Below, in pieces: positions 35,552-43,775 of a stretch of DNA of 64,000 nt (positions are counted from its first letter, which is position 1; each line of letters begins with the position of its first letter). The stretch spans positions 7,873 to 71,872 of the forward strand of contig JAEDGW010000001.1 of NCBI GenBank assembly GCA_016297325.1, in the 5' to 3' direction. The notes below the pieces were generated by a model. It was not told where the DNA came from and did no database searches. It saw only the letters and a list, made by a program, of their open reading frames with translations. Made by a program: the position numbers and the translations under genes. The DNA is from Coprococcus sp. (GTDB lineage: Bacteria > Bacillota > Clostridia > Lachnospirales > Lachnospiraceae).

Positions 35552-36150
35552 TGGAAGTTTACGGAGGCGAAGTAAACAGGCTTATAGAGGAGCTGGGGAG
35601 ACTGCCGGGAATTGGTTCCAAGACTGCGCAGAGACTGGCTTTTCATATAATCAGTATGCCTGAGGAGAGAGCATTGGCACTTGCTGATTCCATAGTGAAT
35701 GCCAAGAAGAATATAAAGTATTGCAGCTGCTGTTATACCATAACAGACAGGGATGTATGTCCGATATGCAGTTCACCGGAGAGAGATCACCGGCTTATAA
35801 TGGTTGTTGAGACTCCGAGAGATCTGGCTGCATATGAGAGAACAGGACAGTTCCAGGGAGTGTATCATGTGCTTCACGGCGTGATAAATCCTGCGCTTGG
35901 AGTTGGGCCTGCGGATATAAAGATATCAGAACTCATGAGAAGACTCCAGTCGGAGGATGTGGAAGAACTCATAATAGCTACAGGATCAGGACCAGAGGGT
36001 GAAGCTACGGCGATGTACATATCCAAGCTGGTAAAGCCGGCGGGAATAAAGGTCAGCCGTATTGCAAGTGGAGTTCCTGTGGGAGGAGATCTGGAATGTA
36101 TTGATGAGGTTACGCTGCTCAGGGCACTTGAGGGCAGGGTGTATCTGTAG
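35551..36150 (+). CDS. recR: Recombination protein RecR
   Basis: 199 residues, standard length. It has the helix-hairpin-helix [16 protein letters not shown], the zinc finger [16 protein letters not shown], and the Toprim domain with [15 protein letters not shown]. RecR works with RecO/RecF to load RecA at gaps. The start codon overlaps the ybaB stop (TAATG), indicating coupled translation. Confidence 0.96.
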   Translation: MEVYGGEVNRLIEELGRLPGIGSKTAQRLAFHIISMPEERALALADSIVNAKKNIKYCSCCYTITDRDVCPICSSPERDHRLIMVVETPRDLAAYERTGQFQGVYHVLHGVINPALGVGPADIKISELMRRLQSEDVEELIIATGSGPEGEATAMYISKLVKPAGIKVSRIASGVPVGGDLECIDEVTLLRALEGRVYL

Positions 36151-36190
36151 AAAGAGACAGTTTACAAAAAAGAAGAAAGAGGTGCGGAGT

Positions 36191-37267
36191 ATGTTAAGAG
36201 TAGGTTTTTTGACAAGTGGCGGTGACTGCCAGGCATTGAATGCAACTATGAGAGGTATTGCAAAGGGACTTTATGAGTTGTTCGATGAGGTTGAGATTTA
36301 TGGTTTCCTTGAGGGTTACAAGGGACTTATGAGAGGCAATTATGTCAAGATGAAGCCAGCAGATTTTTCCGGTATCATCAACAAGGGTGGAACTATCCTT
36401 GGAAGTTCAAGACAGCCTTTCAAACTGATGGGACAGCCTACAGAGGATGGACTTGACAAAGTAAAGTCCATGAAGGAGACATATAAGAAGCTTAAGCTTG
36501 ATTGTCTGTGTGTACTCGGTGGAAACGGTTCACAGAAGACTGCCAATCTGCTCAGTGAAGAGGGACTTAACGTCATAGGTCTTCCAAAGACGATCGACAA
36601 TGATCTCTGGGGCACGGATATGACATTTGGCTTCCAGAGTGCAGTTGATATTGCAACACAGACTATAGATTGTATCCACACAACTGCTGCATCTCACAAC
36701 AGAATATTCATAGTGGAGATCATGGGCCATAAGGTTGGCTGGATAACACTTCACGCAGGAATCGCAGGAGGTGCAGATGTGATTCTTCTTCCTGAGATCC
36801 CATATGATATAGAGAAGGTTTACAAGGCAATAGATAAGCGTACAAAGGACAACAAGGGATTTACCATAGTTGCTGTAGCAGAGGGAGCCATCTCCAAGGA
36901 GGTAGCGGAGCTTCCAAAGAAGAAGAGAAAAGAAGTTATTGCTAATAATCCATATCCTTCAGTTGCGTATGAACTTGCAGATAAACTGAAGGCATATACC
37001 ACTCAGGATATAAGAATTGCCATCCCTGGACATACTCAGAGAGGTGGAAGTCCTGATGCTTATGACAGAGTTATATCATCAAGATTTGGAGCAAAGGCTG
37101 CAGAGCTTATAAAGGCAAAGGATTTCGGCAAGCTGGTTGTATTCCTTGACAACAAGGTGACAGCAATACCACTTTCTGAAAGTGCAGGTAAGCTCAAATA
37201 TGTGTTACCTGACGACGATATCGTGGGCGAGGCAAGAACCCTTGGAATATCATTTGGCGACAAATAA
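36191..37267 (+). CDS. pfkA: 6-phosphofructokinase family enzyme
   Basis: 358 residues. It phosphorylates fructose 6-phosphate in glycolysis. Visible motifs: GFLTSGGDCQALNATMRG at the N-terminus, GGTILGSSR, LGGNGSQKTA (~110), the catalytic PKTIDNDLWGTD (~132), MGHKVGWI and the sugar-phosphate segment PGHTQRGGSPDAYDR near the C-terminus. The usual ATP-enzyme motif GGDGS reads GGNGS here, and PPi enzymes have GGDDT, so donor preference is uncertain. The start is ATG 36191 after GAGGTGCGGAG; a longer in-frame start inside recR is not supported. Forty bases separate it from recR. Confidence 0.9.
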   Translation: MLRVGFLTSGGDCQALNATMRGIAKGLYELFDEVEIYGFLEGYKGLMRGNYVKMKPADFSGIINKGGTILGSSRQPFKLMGQPTEDGLDKVKSMKETYKKLKLDCLCVLGGNGSQKTANLLSEEGLNVIGLPKTIDNDLWGTDMTFGFQSAVDIATQTIDCIHTTAASHNRIFIVEIMGHKVGWITLHAGIAGGADVILLPEIPYDIEKVYKAIDKRTKDNKGFTIVAVAEGAISKEVAELPKKKRKEVIANNPYPSVAYELADKLKAYTTQDIRIAIPGHTQRGGSPDAYDRVISSRFGAKAAELIKAKDFGKLVVFLDNKVTAIPLSESAGKLKYVLPDDDIVGEARTLGISFGDK

Positions 37268-37310
37268 TAACATTTGCAGTCACATATAATTTGTGATTGG
37301 ATTCACATTT

Positions 37311-37363
37311 TCTCCCTATCGGCATACTTATGTAATAGACACACAACAATGCAGATAGGGAGA
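37311..37363 (+). promoter_or_regulatory. Inverted repeat covering the ribosome site of the next gene
   Basis: TCTCCCTATC (37311-37320) and GATAGGGAGA (37354-37363) are perfect complements 33 bases apart. The right arm contains the AGGGAG ribosome site of ATG 37369, so pairing would hide it. Confidence 0.55.
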
Positions 37364-37368
37364 TTTGT

Positions 37369-37932
37369 ATGAGTGAAGAATTTAAGTACATTCCATATAG
37401 TCCGTATGACGAGAATATCAGGGGACTTATAAAGGAGGGCAACATGTATAATCTGAAAAATGCTGTTCCTCCGGAGATGAGAGATAATATCGAAAAATAC
37501 AGTGTAGGTATGTCCGGAATCCTTTTGCCGGACAAAGTGGATTGTTCAGATGAACTGTTCCGGGACATCGAGTATATGAAGGAGATGTATCCGGAGGAGA
37601 TACGGAAGATGAGCATGGCCGTGGAAGAGGAATGTGATAAGCTGGAGTATGAAGGAAGTCCTATGCTTGTCATGTATCCTGACAAAGAGGAGATGAGACG
37701 TGTCGCCAGAAAGGTATTTGACGATCTGAGTGACAGCGGATTGATATCCGATGACTATAAGGCTGGTCTGGAGGAAGGGGCAGGAGAAGCTGCGTCACAG
37801 GATCCACCTTATGTACCATACGGTTCCGGCTGTGTGAATTGTGTAATGAGAAATATAATAGAGATGCTTGTGTGCAATGAGTTTTGTATGAGGCGCGACA
37901 GGCATAGAAGGCTGAGAAGAAGGTTTTATTAG
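37369..37932 (+). CDS. Uncharacterised 187-residue protein
   Basis: A soluble-looking protein starting MSEEFKYIPYSPYDENIRGL. The first ~120 residues are acidic and helical; the second part has a Pro-rich PPYVPYGSGCVNCVMRNIIE segment with C..C, another Cys pair further on (CNEFC), and a very basic C-terminus (RRDRHRRLRRRFY). Four cysteines in two pairs could bind metal. I recognise no family. It overlaps the following gene by one base (TAGTG), so the two are likely translated together, and its ribosome site can be masked by an upstream inverted repeat. Confidence 0.7.
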   Translation: MSEEFKYIPYSPYDENIRGLIKEGNMYNLKNAVPPEMRDNIEKYSVGMSGILLPDKVDCSDELFRDIEYMKEMYPEEIRKMSMAVEEECDKLEYEGSPMLVMYPDKEEMRRVARKVFDDLSDSGLISDDYKAGLEEGAGEAASQDPPYVPYGSGCVNCVMRNIIEMLVCNEFCMRRDRHRRLRRRFY

Positions 37933-40643
37933 TGAAGAAAATAGTAAATGTACTTGTGAGAATAGTTGTGATGGCGGTTGTGTTTGTTATCACAGTATAT
38001 TTTGTTAATATATTTCAGAATAGAAGTTATAAGAATCTGGCTTCAGAGATGAAAGGTGCGGAGCTGCCACTGGCTTATGTCGGCTATGGCGATTCGCTCC
38101 TGAATTGCATGCATGGATATACCAGTGATGTGGATCTGACATTGCTGAGAGATTCCATCACGCCGATAGATGACAACAAGCATATAGATGTATTGGTGGA
38201 GAATACAGGCAGATATGCTGACTCGTATTCATATGAGATCAGGAACATATCAGGTGATTCATTGGTTGAAAAAGGTGATATCGAAGCGTCAGACAACGGC
38301 CAGGGCTATGATGTCCTCGGTATTGACGTGAGAATGGATCTCAAAGCTGATATGGAGTATATGCTGGTCGTGAAGGTGAATGGCAGAGATGGTTCTAGTG
38401 CGGATTATTACACCAGAGTTGTTGTGAATGATGATTACCATGAGGCAGAACTGCTTCAGGCAGCAGGCGATTTCCATGATGCAACTTTCGATTTCAAAGC
38501 ACTGGAGTCGGAGTCTGTCATAGGAACATACAAGCAGGAATATCTGGGAAGCCAGCCAAGTGATGCTAATGGACTGGGGCATGTCAATCTGGCAAGTGCT
38601 TATTCAGATCTGCTGTGGGATGGCCTTGAACCGACAGTCATAAGTTCTGTAAATACGTTCATTAAAGAGATAGATGTGAACTATGCGGTGATAGAAAAGG
38701 AATACAAGATGTCATCCATAACAGATCAGGATGTGACCAGTGTATATTCTGTCAAGGAATTCTATAAGCTGAGTTACAAAGAGGTTCCTGCAAGTGATGG
38801 AAGCGATTCACAGAGTGATTATGTAGATGGTGAAGACTGGACTTATGGCACAGATGAGTCATCGGATGGCGAGTCTGCGGATGAGCAGGAAGCTGTTCAG
38901 ATGGTGCCAAAGATCACCATGCTGAACTATGATCGTTATGTGGACGAGTATTTTGATAAGAATGGTATAGATGCTGTCAACAATGTATATGAGATAGGTA
39001 TGGTTTCGTCCGATGATATGGAATATCGTTACACTGAGGACAACAAGAAGATTGCATTTGTCAGAAACGGACAGCTTTGGATGTATGATTACGCAGAGAG
39101 TGAGATCACTATGGTTTACAGTTTCTGGATGGATGATTATACAAATGATTCATATACCTATGACAATTATGACATAAATATCATTGACTTCGGGGCGGAC
39201 GGTAATCTGACATTTGCCGTGTACGGCTATATGAACAGGGGCGACCATGAGGGAAAGCTCGGAGTAGGACTGTACACATTTGACTATGCATCATTTGAGG
39301 TTGATGAGCTGTTGTTTGTGGAGTGCAATGTTCCTTATGAGGCTATGAAGAGTGAGACATCACGTCTGACATATTATGATGGCAGCAAGTTCTACTATAT
39401 GATGGGCGGCAAGGTCAATGCCGTGGATGTCCAGAGCCGAAAACAGTCATATATAGCCGAGAACCTGTCGTCAAGGGACGTAAAGGTTTCCTCAGATATG
39501 AGTGTTATGGCTTATGGCGAGAGCGATGATCAGACGCAGAATACGAAAATCACCCTCATGAATATGAAGAGTGGAAAGAGCTATGACATAACTGCAGGTT
39601 CAGGCGAGTGCCTTGTGTGCTATGGTTTCAAGGATTCTGATATGGTGTACGGTGTGTCAGCTATAAGTGATGCAAATGTAGACGTGGATTCGGCGTCATT
39701 TGAGGGAACGAGATACAGCGAGGAAGCCAGGGATATAATACCTGCATCCAGGCTGTATATTGTAAACAGTGATGGCCAGCAGATAAAAGAATACGCAAAG
39801 TCCGGATGCTATCTGATGAAGGTGGATCTGGATACAAATCTTCTGTATCTGACAAGGGGGGAGAAGACCGGATCTGGATTTACAGCGATAAAGGATGACT
39901 TCATAACATTTAAAGAGGATGATAATAATCCTACAGTTGGAACGACACATAATTCGTCGATAACAGGTTTTGACAGGCTGTATTTTACGGTTCCGACGGA
40001 TATTTACCTCAGCTATATACCAACGCTGAATATAACCAGGCAGAAGGTAGACAAGGATGCGGCAGATATGATCATGACCGTTGTCAGAGATAAGGTTACT
40101 TATCATGTCTATGATAACCTTGGACTTGCCAAGATATATGATGTGGCCGGAGATGCTATAAATTATGCTATATCAGTATCTGGAATAGTGGTATCCAGCG
40201 ATGGTGAGGTTATATACAGGCAGACAGAGAGCCAGGAATATAATACCATTGCGGCAGGAATATTCCACCGCAGCACTGGTACGGTAGAGGCATCGCTGCA
40301 GGATTGTCTGTACATGGTGCTCAGATATCAGGGTGTACAGGTTGACGAGGATCAGCTCAGTTCCTATGATGATCCTGTGACAGCTCTGAATGAGCTCGGC
40401 AAGAGACAGGGAATAGATATAACAGGTCTTTCACTTGACATGGTACTTGGATATGTAAGTGCCGGAATTCCGGTCATCTCCATGATAGATGATGGACGAT
40501 ATGTGCTGGTTGTAAGCTACAATGATGCAGATGTCAGGTACTATGATCCTGTAGAGAATAAAGAGATAGTTGTATCAAGAGATGAGTATACAGACATGAT
40601 GGTGAAGTGTCACAATGTCCTCTATACTTATGTAGAAGAGTAA
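37932..40643 (+). CDS. Membrane-anchored protein with C-terminal C39-like domain
   Basis: 903 residues. One N-terminal helix (~8-27) anchors a long extracytoplasmic region. Residues ~40-170 form beta-rich modules; ~330-720 include WD/beta-propeller-like strands (KKIAFVRNGQLWMYDYAES; KVNAVDVQSRKQSYIAENL). The last ~110 residues resemble a C39-like cysteine peptidase: Cys ~791 in LQDCLYMVLRYQGV, then IPVISMIDDGRYVLVVSYND and YYDPV. The position where the catalytic His normally stands (before the hydrophobic strand) is Arg-Tyr, so peptidase activity is doubtful. An acidic Ser/Asp stretch lies at ~285-320. GTG start at 37932 overlaps the previous stop; a strong terminator follows. Confidence 0.75.
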   Translation: MKKIVNVLVRIVVMAVVFVITVYFVNIFQNRSYKNLASEMKGAELPLAYVGYGDSLLNCMHGYTSDVDLTLLRDSITPIDDNKHIDVLVENTGRYADSYSYEIRNISGDSLVEKGDIEASDNGQGYDVLGIDVRMDLKADMEYMLVVKVNGRDGSSADYYTRVVVNDDYHEAELLQAAGDFHDATFDFKALESESVIGTYKQEYLGSQPSDANGLGHVNLASAYSDLLWDGLEPTVISSVNTFIKEIDVNYAVIEKEYKMSSITDQDVTSVYSVKEFYKLSYKEVPASDGSDSQSDYVDGEDWTYGTDESSDGESADEQEAVQMVPKITMLNYDRYVDEYFDKNGIDAVNNVYEIGMVSSDDMEYRYTEDNKKIAFVRNGQLWMYDYAESEITMVYSFWMDDYTNDSYTYDNYDINIIDFGADGNLTFAVYGYMNRGDHEGKLGVGLYTFDYASFEVDELLFVECNVPYEAMKSETSRLTYYDGSKFYYMMGGKVNAVDVQSRKQSYIAENLSSRDVKVSSDMSVMAYGESDDQTQNTKITLMNMKSGKSYDITAGSGECLVCYGFKDSDMVYGVSAISDANVDVDSASFEGTRYSEEARDIIPASRLYIVNSDGQQIKEYAKSGCYLMKVDLDTNLLYLTRGEKTGSGFTAIKDDFITFKEDDNNPTVGTTHNSSITGFDRLYFTVPTDIYLSYIPTLNITRQKVDKDAADMIMTVVRDKVTYHVYDNLGLAKIYDVAGDAINYAISVSGIVVSSDGEVIYRQTESQEYNTIAAGIFHRSTGTVEASLQDCLYMVLRYQGVQVDEDQLSSYDDPVTALNELGKRQGIDITGLSLDMVLGYVSAGIPVISMIDDGRYVLVVSYNDADVRYYDPVENKEIVVSRDEYTDMMVKCHNVLYTYVEE

Positions 40644-40652
40644 AAAAGCAAA

Positions 40653-40687
40653 AACAAGAGGGGCTGCCTGGGCAGTCCCTCTTGTTT
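40653..40687 (+). terminator. Rho-independent terminator
   Basis: AACAAGAGGGGCTGCC pairs with GGCAGTCCCTCTTGTT across a two-base loop, with A-runs before and T-runs after. It can also serve the ferredoxin gene from the other side. Confidence 0.9.
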
Positions 40688-40745
40688 ATTAGTTGTAGTA
40701 TTGAGTTATATCTTAGATACCTCAGGGTATCCTGAATGGTATTAA

Positions 40746-40916
40746 TTACTCCTCTGAGATAGTACCAACTGGACATGAACCAGCGCAAGCACCACATGAG
40801 ATACACTGTGAACCATCGATAACAAATACGCCGCCATTATCACTGATAGCACCAACTGGACAAGATCCAGCGCATGAACCACAACCGATACATGAATCGC
40901 CAATAACGAATGCCAT
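40746..40916 (-). CDS. 2[4Fe-4S] clostridial-type ferredoxin (56 aa)
   Basis: A 56-residue protein, MAFVIGDSCIGCGSCAGSCP at the start and CISCGACAGSCPVGTISEE at the end. Both CxxCxxCxxxCP cluster motifs are intact, so it should carry two [4Fe-4S] clusters and shuttle low-potential electrons in anaerobic metabolism. Length and symmetry match classical clostridial ferredoxins. AGGAGG lies seven bases before the ATG at 40916, and a minus-strand promoter is visible at about 40957-40985. Confidence 0.95.
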   Translation of the reverse strand: MAFVIGDSCIGCGSCAGSCPVGAISDNGGVFVIDGSQCISCGACAGSCPVGTISEE

Positions 40917-40956
40917 AATTGTTTCCTCCTTATAAAGTAAAAATAATCACAGACTT

Positions 40957-40985
40957 ATTGTAAAACAAAAGTCAATAATTAGCAA
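40957..40985 (-). promoter_or_regulatory. Predicted ferredoxin promoter
   Basis: Minus strand: TTGCTA (40985-40980), 17-bp spacer, TACAAT (40962-40957), about 40 bases before the start codon. Confidence 0.6.
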
Positions 40986-41065
40986 GTAATAATAATATTT
41001 ATCAACAAGGTATATTTTTCAATAAGTGTCAATAACCAAAATAAATTTATAAATGCCAAAAGGGA

Positions 41066-41094
41066 TAGACATTTAAAATGGGGTATAATATAAT
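41066..41094 (+). promoter_or_regulatory. Predicted promoter of the DUF1858 gene
   Basis: TAGACA (41066), 17-bp spacer, TATAAT (41089-41094). A second overlapping TATAAT begins at 41084. Confidence 0.65.
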
Positions 41095-41137
41095 GTGAAT
41101 GCTGAGAAGAGATGATTTATCAAGGAGGAATTATATA

Positions 41138-41350
41138 ATGACAACTATCAGTAAGGATATGCTTATAAATGATATTATAGCAGTTGATGCAGGAATTGCA
41201 GCTATACTTATGGCAGCAGGAATGCATTGTATAGGCTGTCTTGCAGCAGCAGGAGAGACTCTGGAAGAGGCAGCAGCAGTTCACGGACTTGACGCTGTTG
41301 ATCTTGAGCTGGAGATCAATGATTACCTTGCAAAAAAGGAGGCTGAGTAG
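41138..41350 (+). CDS. DUF1858 (hybrid-cluster-associated) redox disulfide protein
   Basis: 70 residues, starting MTTISKDMLINDIIAVDAGI. It matches the small DUF1858/ScdA-N type proteins often found with hybrid cluster protein: a helical fold with a conserved CxxC in GMHCIGCLAA and the ETLEEAAAVHGLD segment. The CxxC probably works as a redox or cluster-handling site. ATG 41138 has GGAGG nine bases upstream; the in-frame ATG 41099 has none and overlaps the promoter. No hybrid cluster protein gene is next to it. Confidence 0.85.
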   Translation: MTTISKDMLINDIIAVDAGIAAILMAAGMHCIGCLAAAGETLEEAAAVHGLDAVDLELEINDYLAKKEAE

Positions 41351-41399
41351 TATACTTGCTGAATATCAGTATTGTGTACTATAAAGGATGGAGATAGAT

Positions 41400-42167
41400 A
41401 TGAAGACAGATGGAACTAATCCTCCCGGGCAGGACTCATTTGGACTTATAGATATAAATTGTCATATTCTGCCAGGAGTAGAAGATGGACCGGATAACTT
41501 CCGGGAGGCAGCAGAGATGCTCAGGATAGCGTATGACGAAGGCATAAGGACGATAGTGGCAACCCCGCCATATAATAAGAAGAACCCTATACTTGACGGT
41601 GACAAACTTGATCGTATAGTGGAGCAGCTTAATGTGGAGGCTGGCAAGATAGATCCGGATTACAGGGTATATCTTGGAAGAGAGATCGAGTACAATGATG
41701 AGAATCACCGCAAGATCATATCCGGACAGCTTGACTCCATGGCGGACAGTAAGTATGTGATGATAAGATTTGCATACGATATAGATTTCGAGACGATATC
41801 GGAAGCTATAAGAGATATCAACATGGATGGATATATACCTATCGTTGCGAATGTTGAACAGTATGAATGTCTTGACGAGGAAGAGGACAAGGTTGAGGAA
41901 CTGATACAGCTTGGTGCATATATTCAGATAAGCGCAGCAGCTGTTGTGGGCGATCTTGGACATGATATAAAGAGTTTTGCCAGAAAGCTTCTGAAGGAGG
42001 AACTTGTTCATTTTGTAGCGTCAGATGCCCTGGATTCGGAAGATAAAGCACCATATCTCAGAGAGTGTGCTGAGTACATAGAAAGAAAGTACGGCGAAGA
42101 TTATATGGTTGAGCTGTTCTATACCAATCCAAAGGCTGTTATAGAAAATGATGATATAGATATATAA
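41400..42167 (+). CDS. CpsB-like PHP-fold protein, catalytic ligands lost
   Basis: 255 residues related throughout to CpsB/CapC/YwqE tyrosine phosphatases of the PHP family. Conserved frame: LIDINCHILPGVEDGP, IRTIVATPPY, YLGREIEYN, YVMIRFAYDID, YIPIVANVEQYECL, LVHFVASDALD, YTNPKAVIEN. In active CpsB these read DIHSH, SHR/PHH, GAEI, IEF, AHIERY and ASDxH. Here the first His is Asn, the second-motif His is Pro, the IEF Glu is Arg, the AHxERY His is Asn and the SDxH His is Leu, leaving too few ligands for the three-metal site. It is probably a non-catalytic scaffold or binding protein. ATG 41400 fits the AAGGATGGAG site better than ATG 41388. No capsule genes adjoin it. Confidence 0.8.
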   Translation: MKTDGTNPPGQDSFGLIDINCHILPGVEDGPDNFREAAEMLRIAYDEGIRTIVATPPYNKKNPILDGDKLDRIVEQLNVEAGKIDPDYRVYLGREIEYNDENHRKIISGQLDSMADSKYVMIRFAYDIDFETISEAIRDINMDGYIPIVANVEQYECLDEEEDKVEELIQLGAYIQISAAAVVGDLGHDIKSFARKLLKEELVHFVASDALDSEDKAPYLRECAEYIERKYGEDYMVELFYTNPKAVIENDDIDI

Positions 42168-42180
42168 GACAGTAAAAATA

Positions 42181-42213
42181 AGAAGGATCCGGATAATTTC
42201 GGATCCTTCTTTT
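42181..42213. terminator. Bidirectional terminator between the PHP gene and mecA
   Basis: AGAAGGATCCG (42181-42191) pairs with CGGATCCTTCT (42200-42210), with T after and A-rich sequence before. Confidence 0.85.
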
Positions 42214-42233
42214 GTTATATATTATGCGGTAAT

Positions 42234-43100
42234 TTACAGTGCAGAGAGTGTCTGGATTGCCTCATCTGCCATGATACTGATAAAGTGCTCTTTGAAATGA
42301 GCCGGCATAGCATATGTCAGTTTGTGGCTGGTTCCGTACTCCGCAAGGATATTGCATGTTCTCACAAATTCCTGAGTGGTGTTGCTGCTGTTCGTCAGGA
42401 CGAGATAGTATCTGTTGTCTGCTGGATTCCTGTACAGGTTGTTGTTGCTGAAATAGAATGATGCAACCTGTTTCGATGCACTGATGAGTGTGTCCAGTGA
42501 GTCAAATATATACAGAGAACTCATATTCTCAGTGTGGGATTCCGTAGTGTGTGGATCTCCGCCACCTGATGGTGTATTGCTGTTTTCTGGTTGTGAAGCA
42601 TGTGCTGCAAAATCACTGGCAGATCCGGCGAGTCCTGATATGGTGTTAAATATTCCTTCTATGGCATCACGTACACTCTGAGGTACTGAGCCTGATCCGC
42701 TGATCTCTATGTGAGCAACAGGACCATTCTCATCTATATCGTTGTCGTCTATATCATCGTCAAGATCATCAGGTTCAATGTCATCGTCGTCGTCATCTAT
42801 ATCGTATTCACTGGTCTTGGTAAAACGTGAAAAACGTGTATCAAGTTCCTCTGGATCCTCGACCTTGGTCACAATAAGGATCAGGCAGTCAGGTGATACA
42901 GGTATAGCTTCGATCATAAGCGGAGTGTCGTCTGCTTCAAAGCCCAATTCTACAGATGCCTGCTGAAGCATATCCTTGAAAAGATCTTTGGCTTTCTGGG
43001 AACCATATGCCAGCTCTGAAATCTTGAGCTGCTTCTCTGTCAGATCAGCTTTGTTGAGTGTGCATCTTATCTGATTTTCACTTAATCGTTCAATCTTCAA
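42234..43100 (-). CDS. mecA: MecA-like adaptor for ClpC
   Basis: 288 residues. The N-terminal substrate-binding domain (MKIERLSENQIRCTLNKADL, ~1-85) and the C-terminal ClpC-binding domain (~195-288: SLYIFDSLDTLISASKQV... EYGTSHKL...HAIM-like end) frame a long linker with an Asp-rich block (DIDDDDDDIEPDDL) at ~100-120. MecA proteins deliver substrates to the ClpCP protease and in Bacillus restrain competence. It is longer than B. subtilis MecA (218) because of the linker. The start is TTG 43100, with GGGGG about nine bases upstream on the minus strand. Confidence 0.88.
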   Translation of the reverse strand: MKIERLSENQIRCTLNKADLTEKQLKISELAYGSQKAKDLFKDMLQQASVELGFEADDTPLMIEAIPVSPDCLILIVTKVEDPEELDTRFSRFTKTSEYDIDDDDDDIEPDDLDDDIDDNDIDENGPVAHIEISGSGSVPQSVRDAIEGIFNTISGLAGSASDFAAHASQPENSNTPSGGGDPHTTESHTENMSSLYIFDSLDTLISASKQVASFYFSNNNLYRNPADNRYYLVLTNSSNTTQEFVRTCNILAEYGTSHKLTYAMPAHFKEHFISIMADEAIQTLSAL

Positions 43101-43608
43101 TAGAATCGACCCCCTTTTTTAATAAGTTGATTGTACTAAAATGTGTATTATAGTTTACCACATTTGTCAAGCAAGTAAATAGGATATAGGGAGAAATTAT
43201 TGGAATTTTCACAATAATTTCATACATTTTTAAGCATTTAACGCAGCCCCTGTATGAGGGTACAGCGCTTAATTATACAGTATGTTAATTTCTGTGAATA
43301 TTTCGTTAAACATGGCAAAAAGGGGTTGGAAAAACTGCAATATTGGGGTATTGTGAGGATGTGAGCGGAACATACTCAGAGATAATAACTGAGGTGCCTG
43401 GGGTTACGGGCTCAATTCTTTATTTTCAACAAATTCTGTCTGATTCTTATCGTTTCAGATGCAATTCCCAGAGATAGTGAATGGATCAGTGCTCACAAAT
43501 TCTCATAGTACAGTTTATCTATATGGAAGATACGAAAAGCAGGAGTGAACGGATTAATACATCACAACACACCTTTCACATTGCACACCTGTATATGGGA
43601 AAATATTT
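43101..43608. other. Intergenic region upstream of mecA, no gene seen
   Basis: About 500 AT-rich bases. The part next to mecA should hold its promoter. I found no open frame with a ribosome site and no tRNA. Short inverted repeats occur (for example around CCCCTGTATGAGGG at about 43243) but nothing I can name. Confidence 0.5.
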
Positions 43609-43750
43609 TGACAGGGAGGGATGCCTATAGGTTAATAATTTGCAACAGATGTAGTGTATAGATTATGTTTTAATTATGCACAGGATTACACAACATATCA
43701 ACAATGCTTAACCTTGGGGCTCCGGCGGCTGTCACCGCGGAGCCCTTTTC
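43609..43750 (+). ncRNA. Candidate small RNA unit (promoter, ~105-nt transcript, terminator)
   Basis: TTGACA at 43609-43614 is followed after 17-18 bases by TTAATAAT, a fair -10, so a transcript could begin near 43645. It would end at a strong hairpin, GGGCTCCG (43717-43724) with CGGAGCCC (43738-43745) and an inner CGG/CCG, then TTTT. No convincing open frame with a ribosome site lies in between. The unit converges on the amidase gene, so the hairpin could alternatively be only a roadblock terminator. Confidence 0.45.
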
Positions 43751-43775
43751 GTGTGGTAAGCTGTATGTCTGCTGG

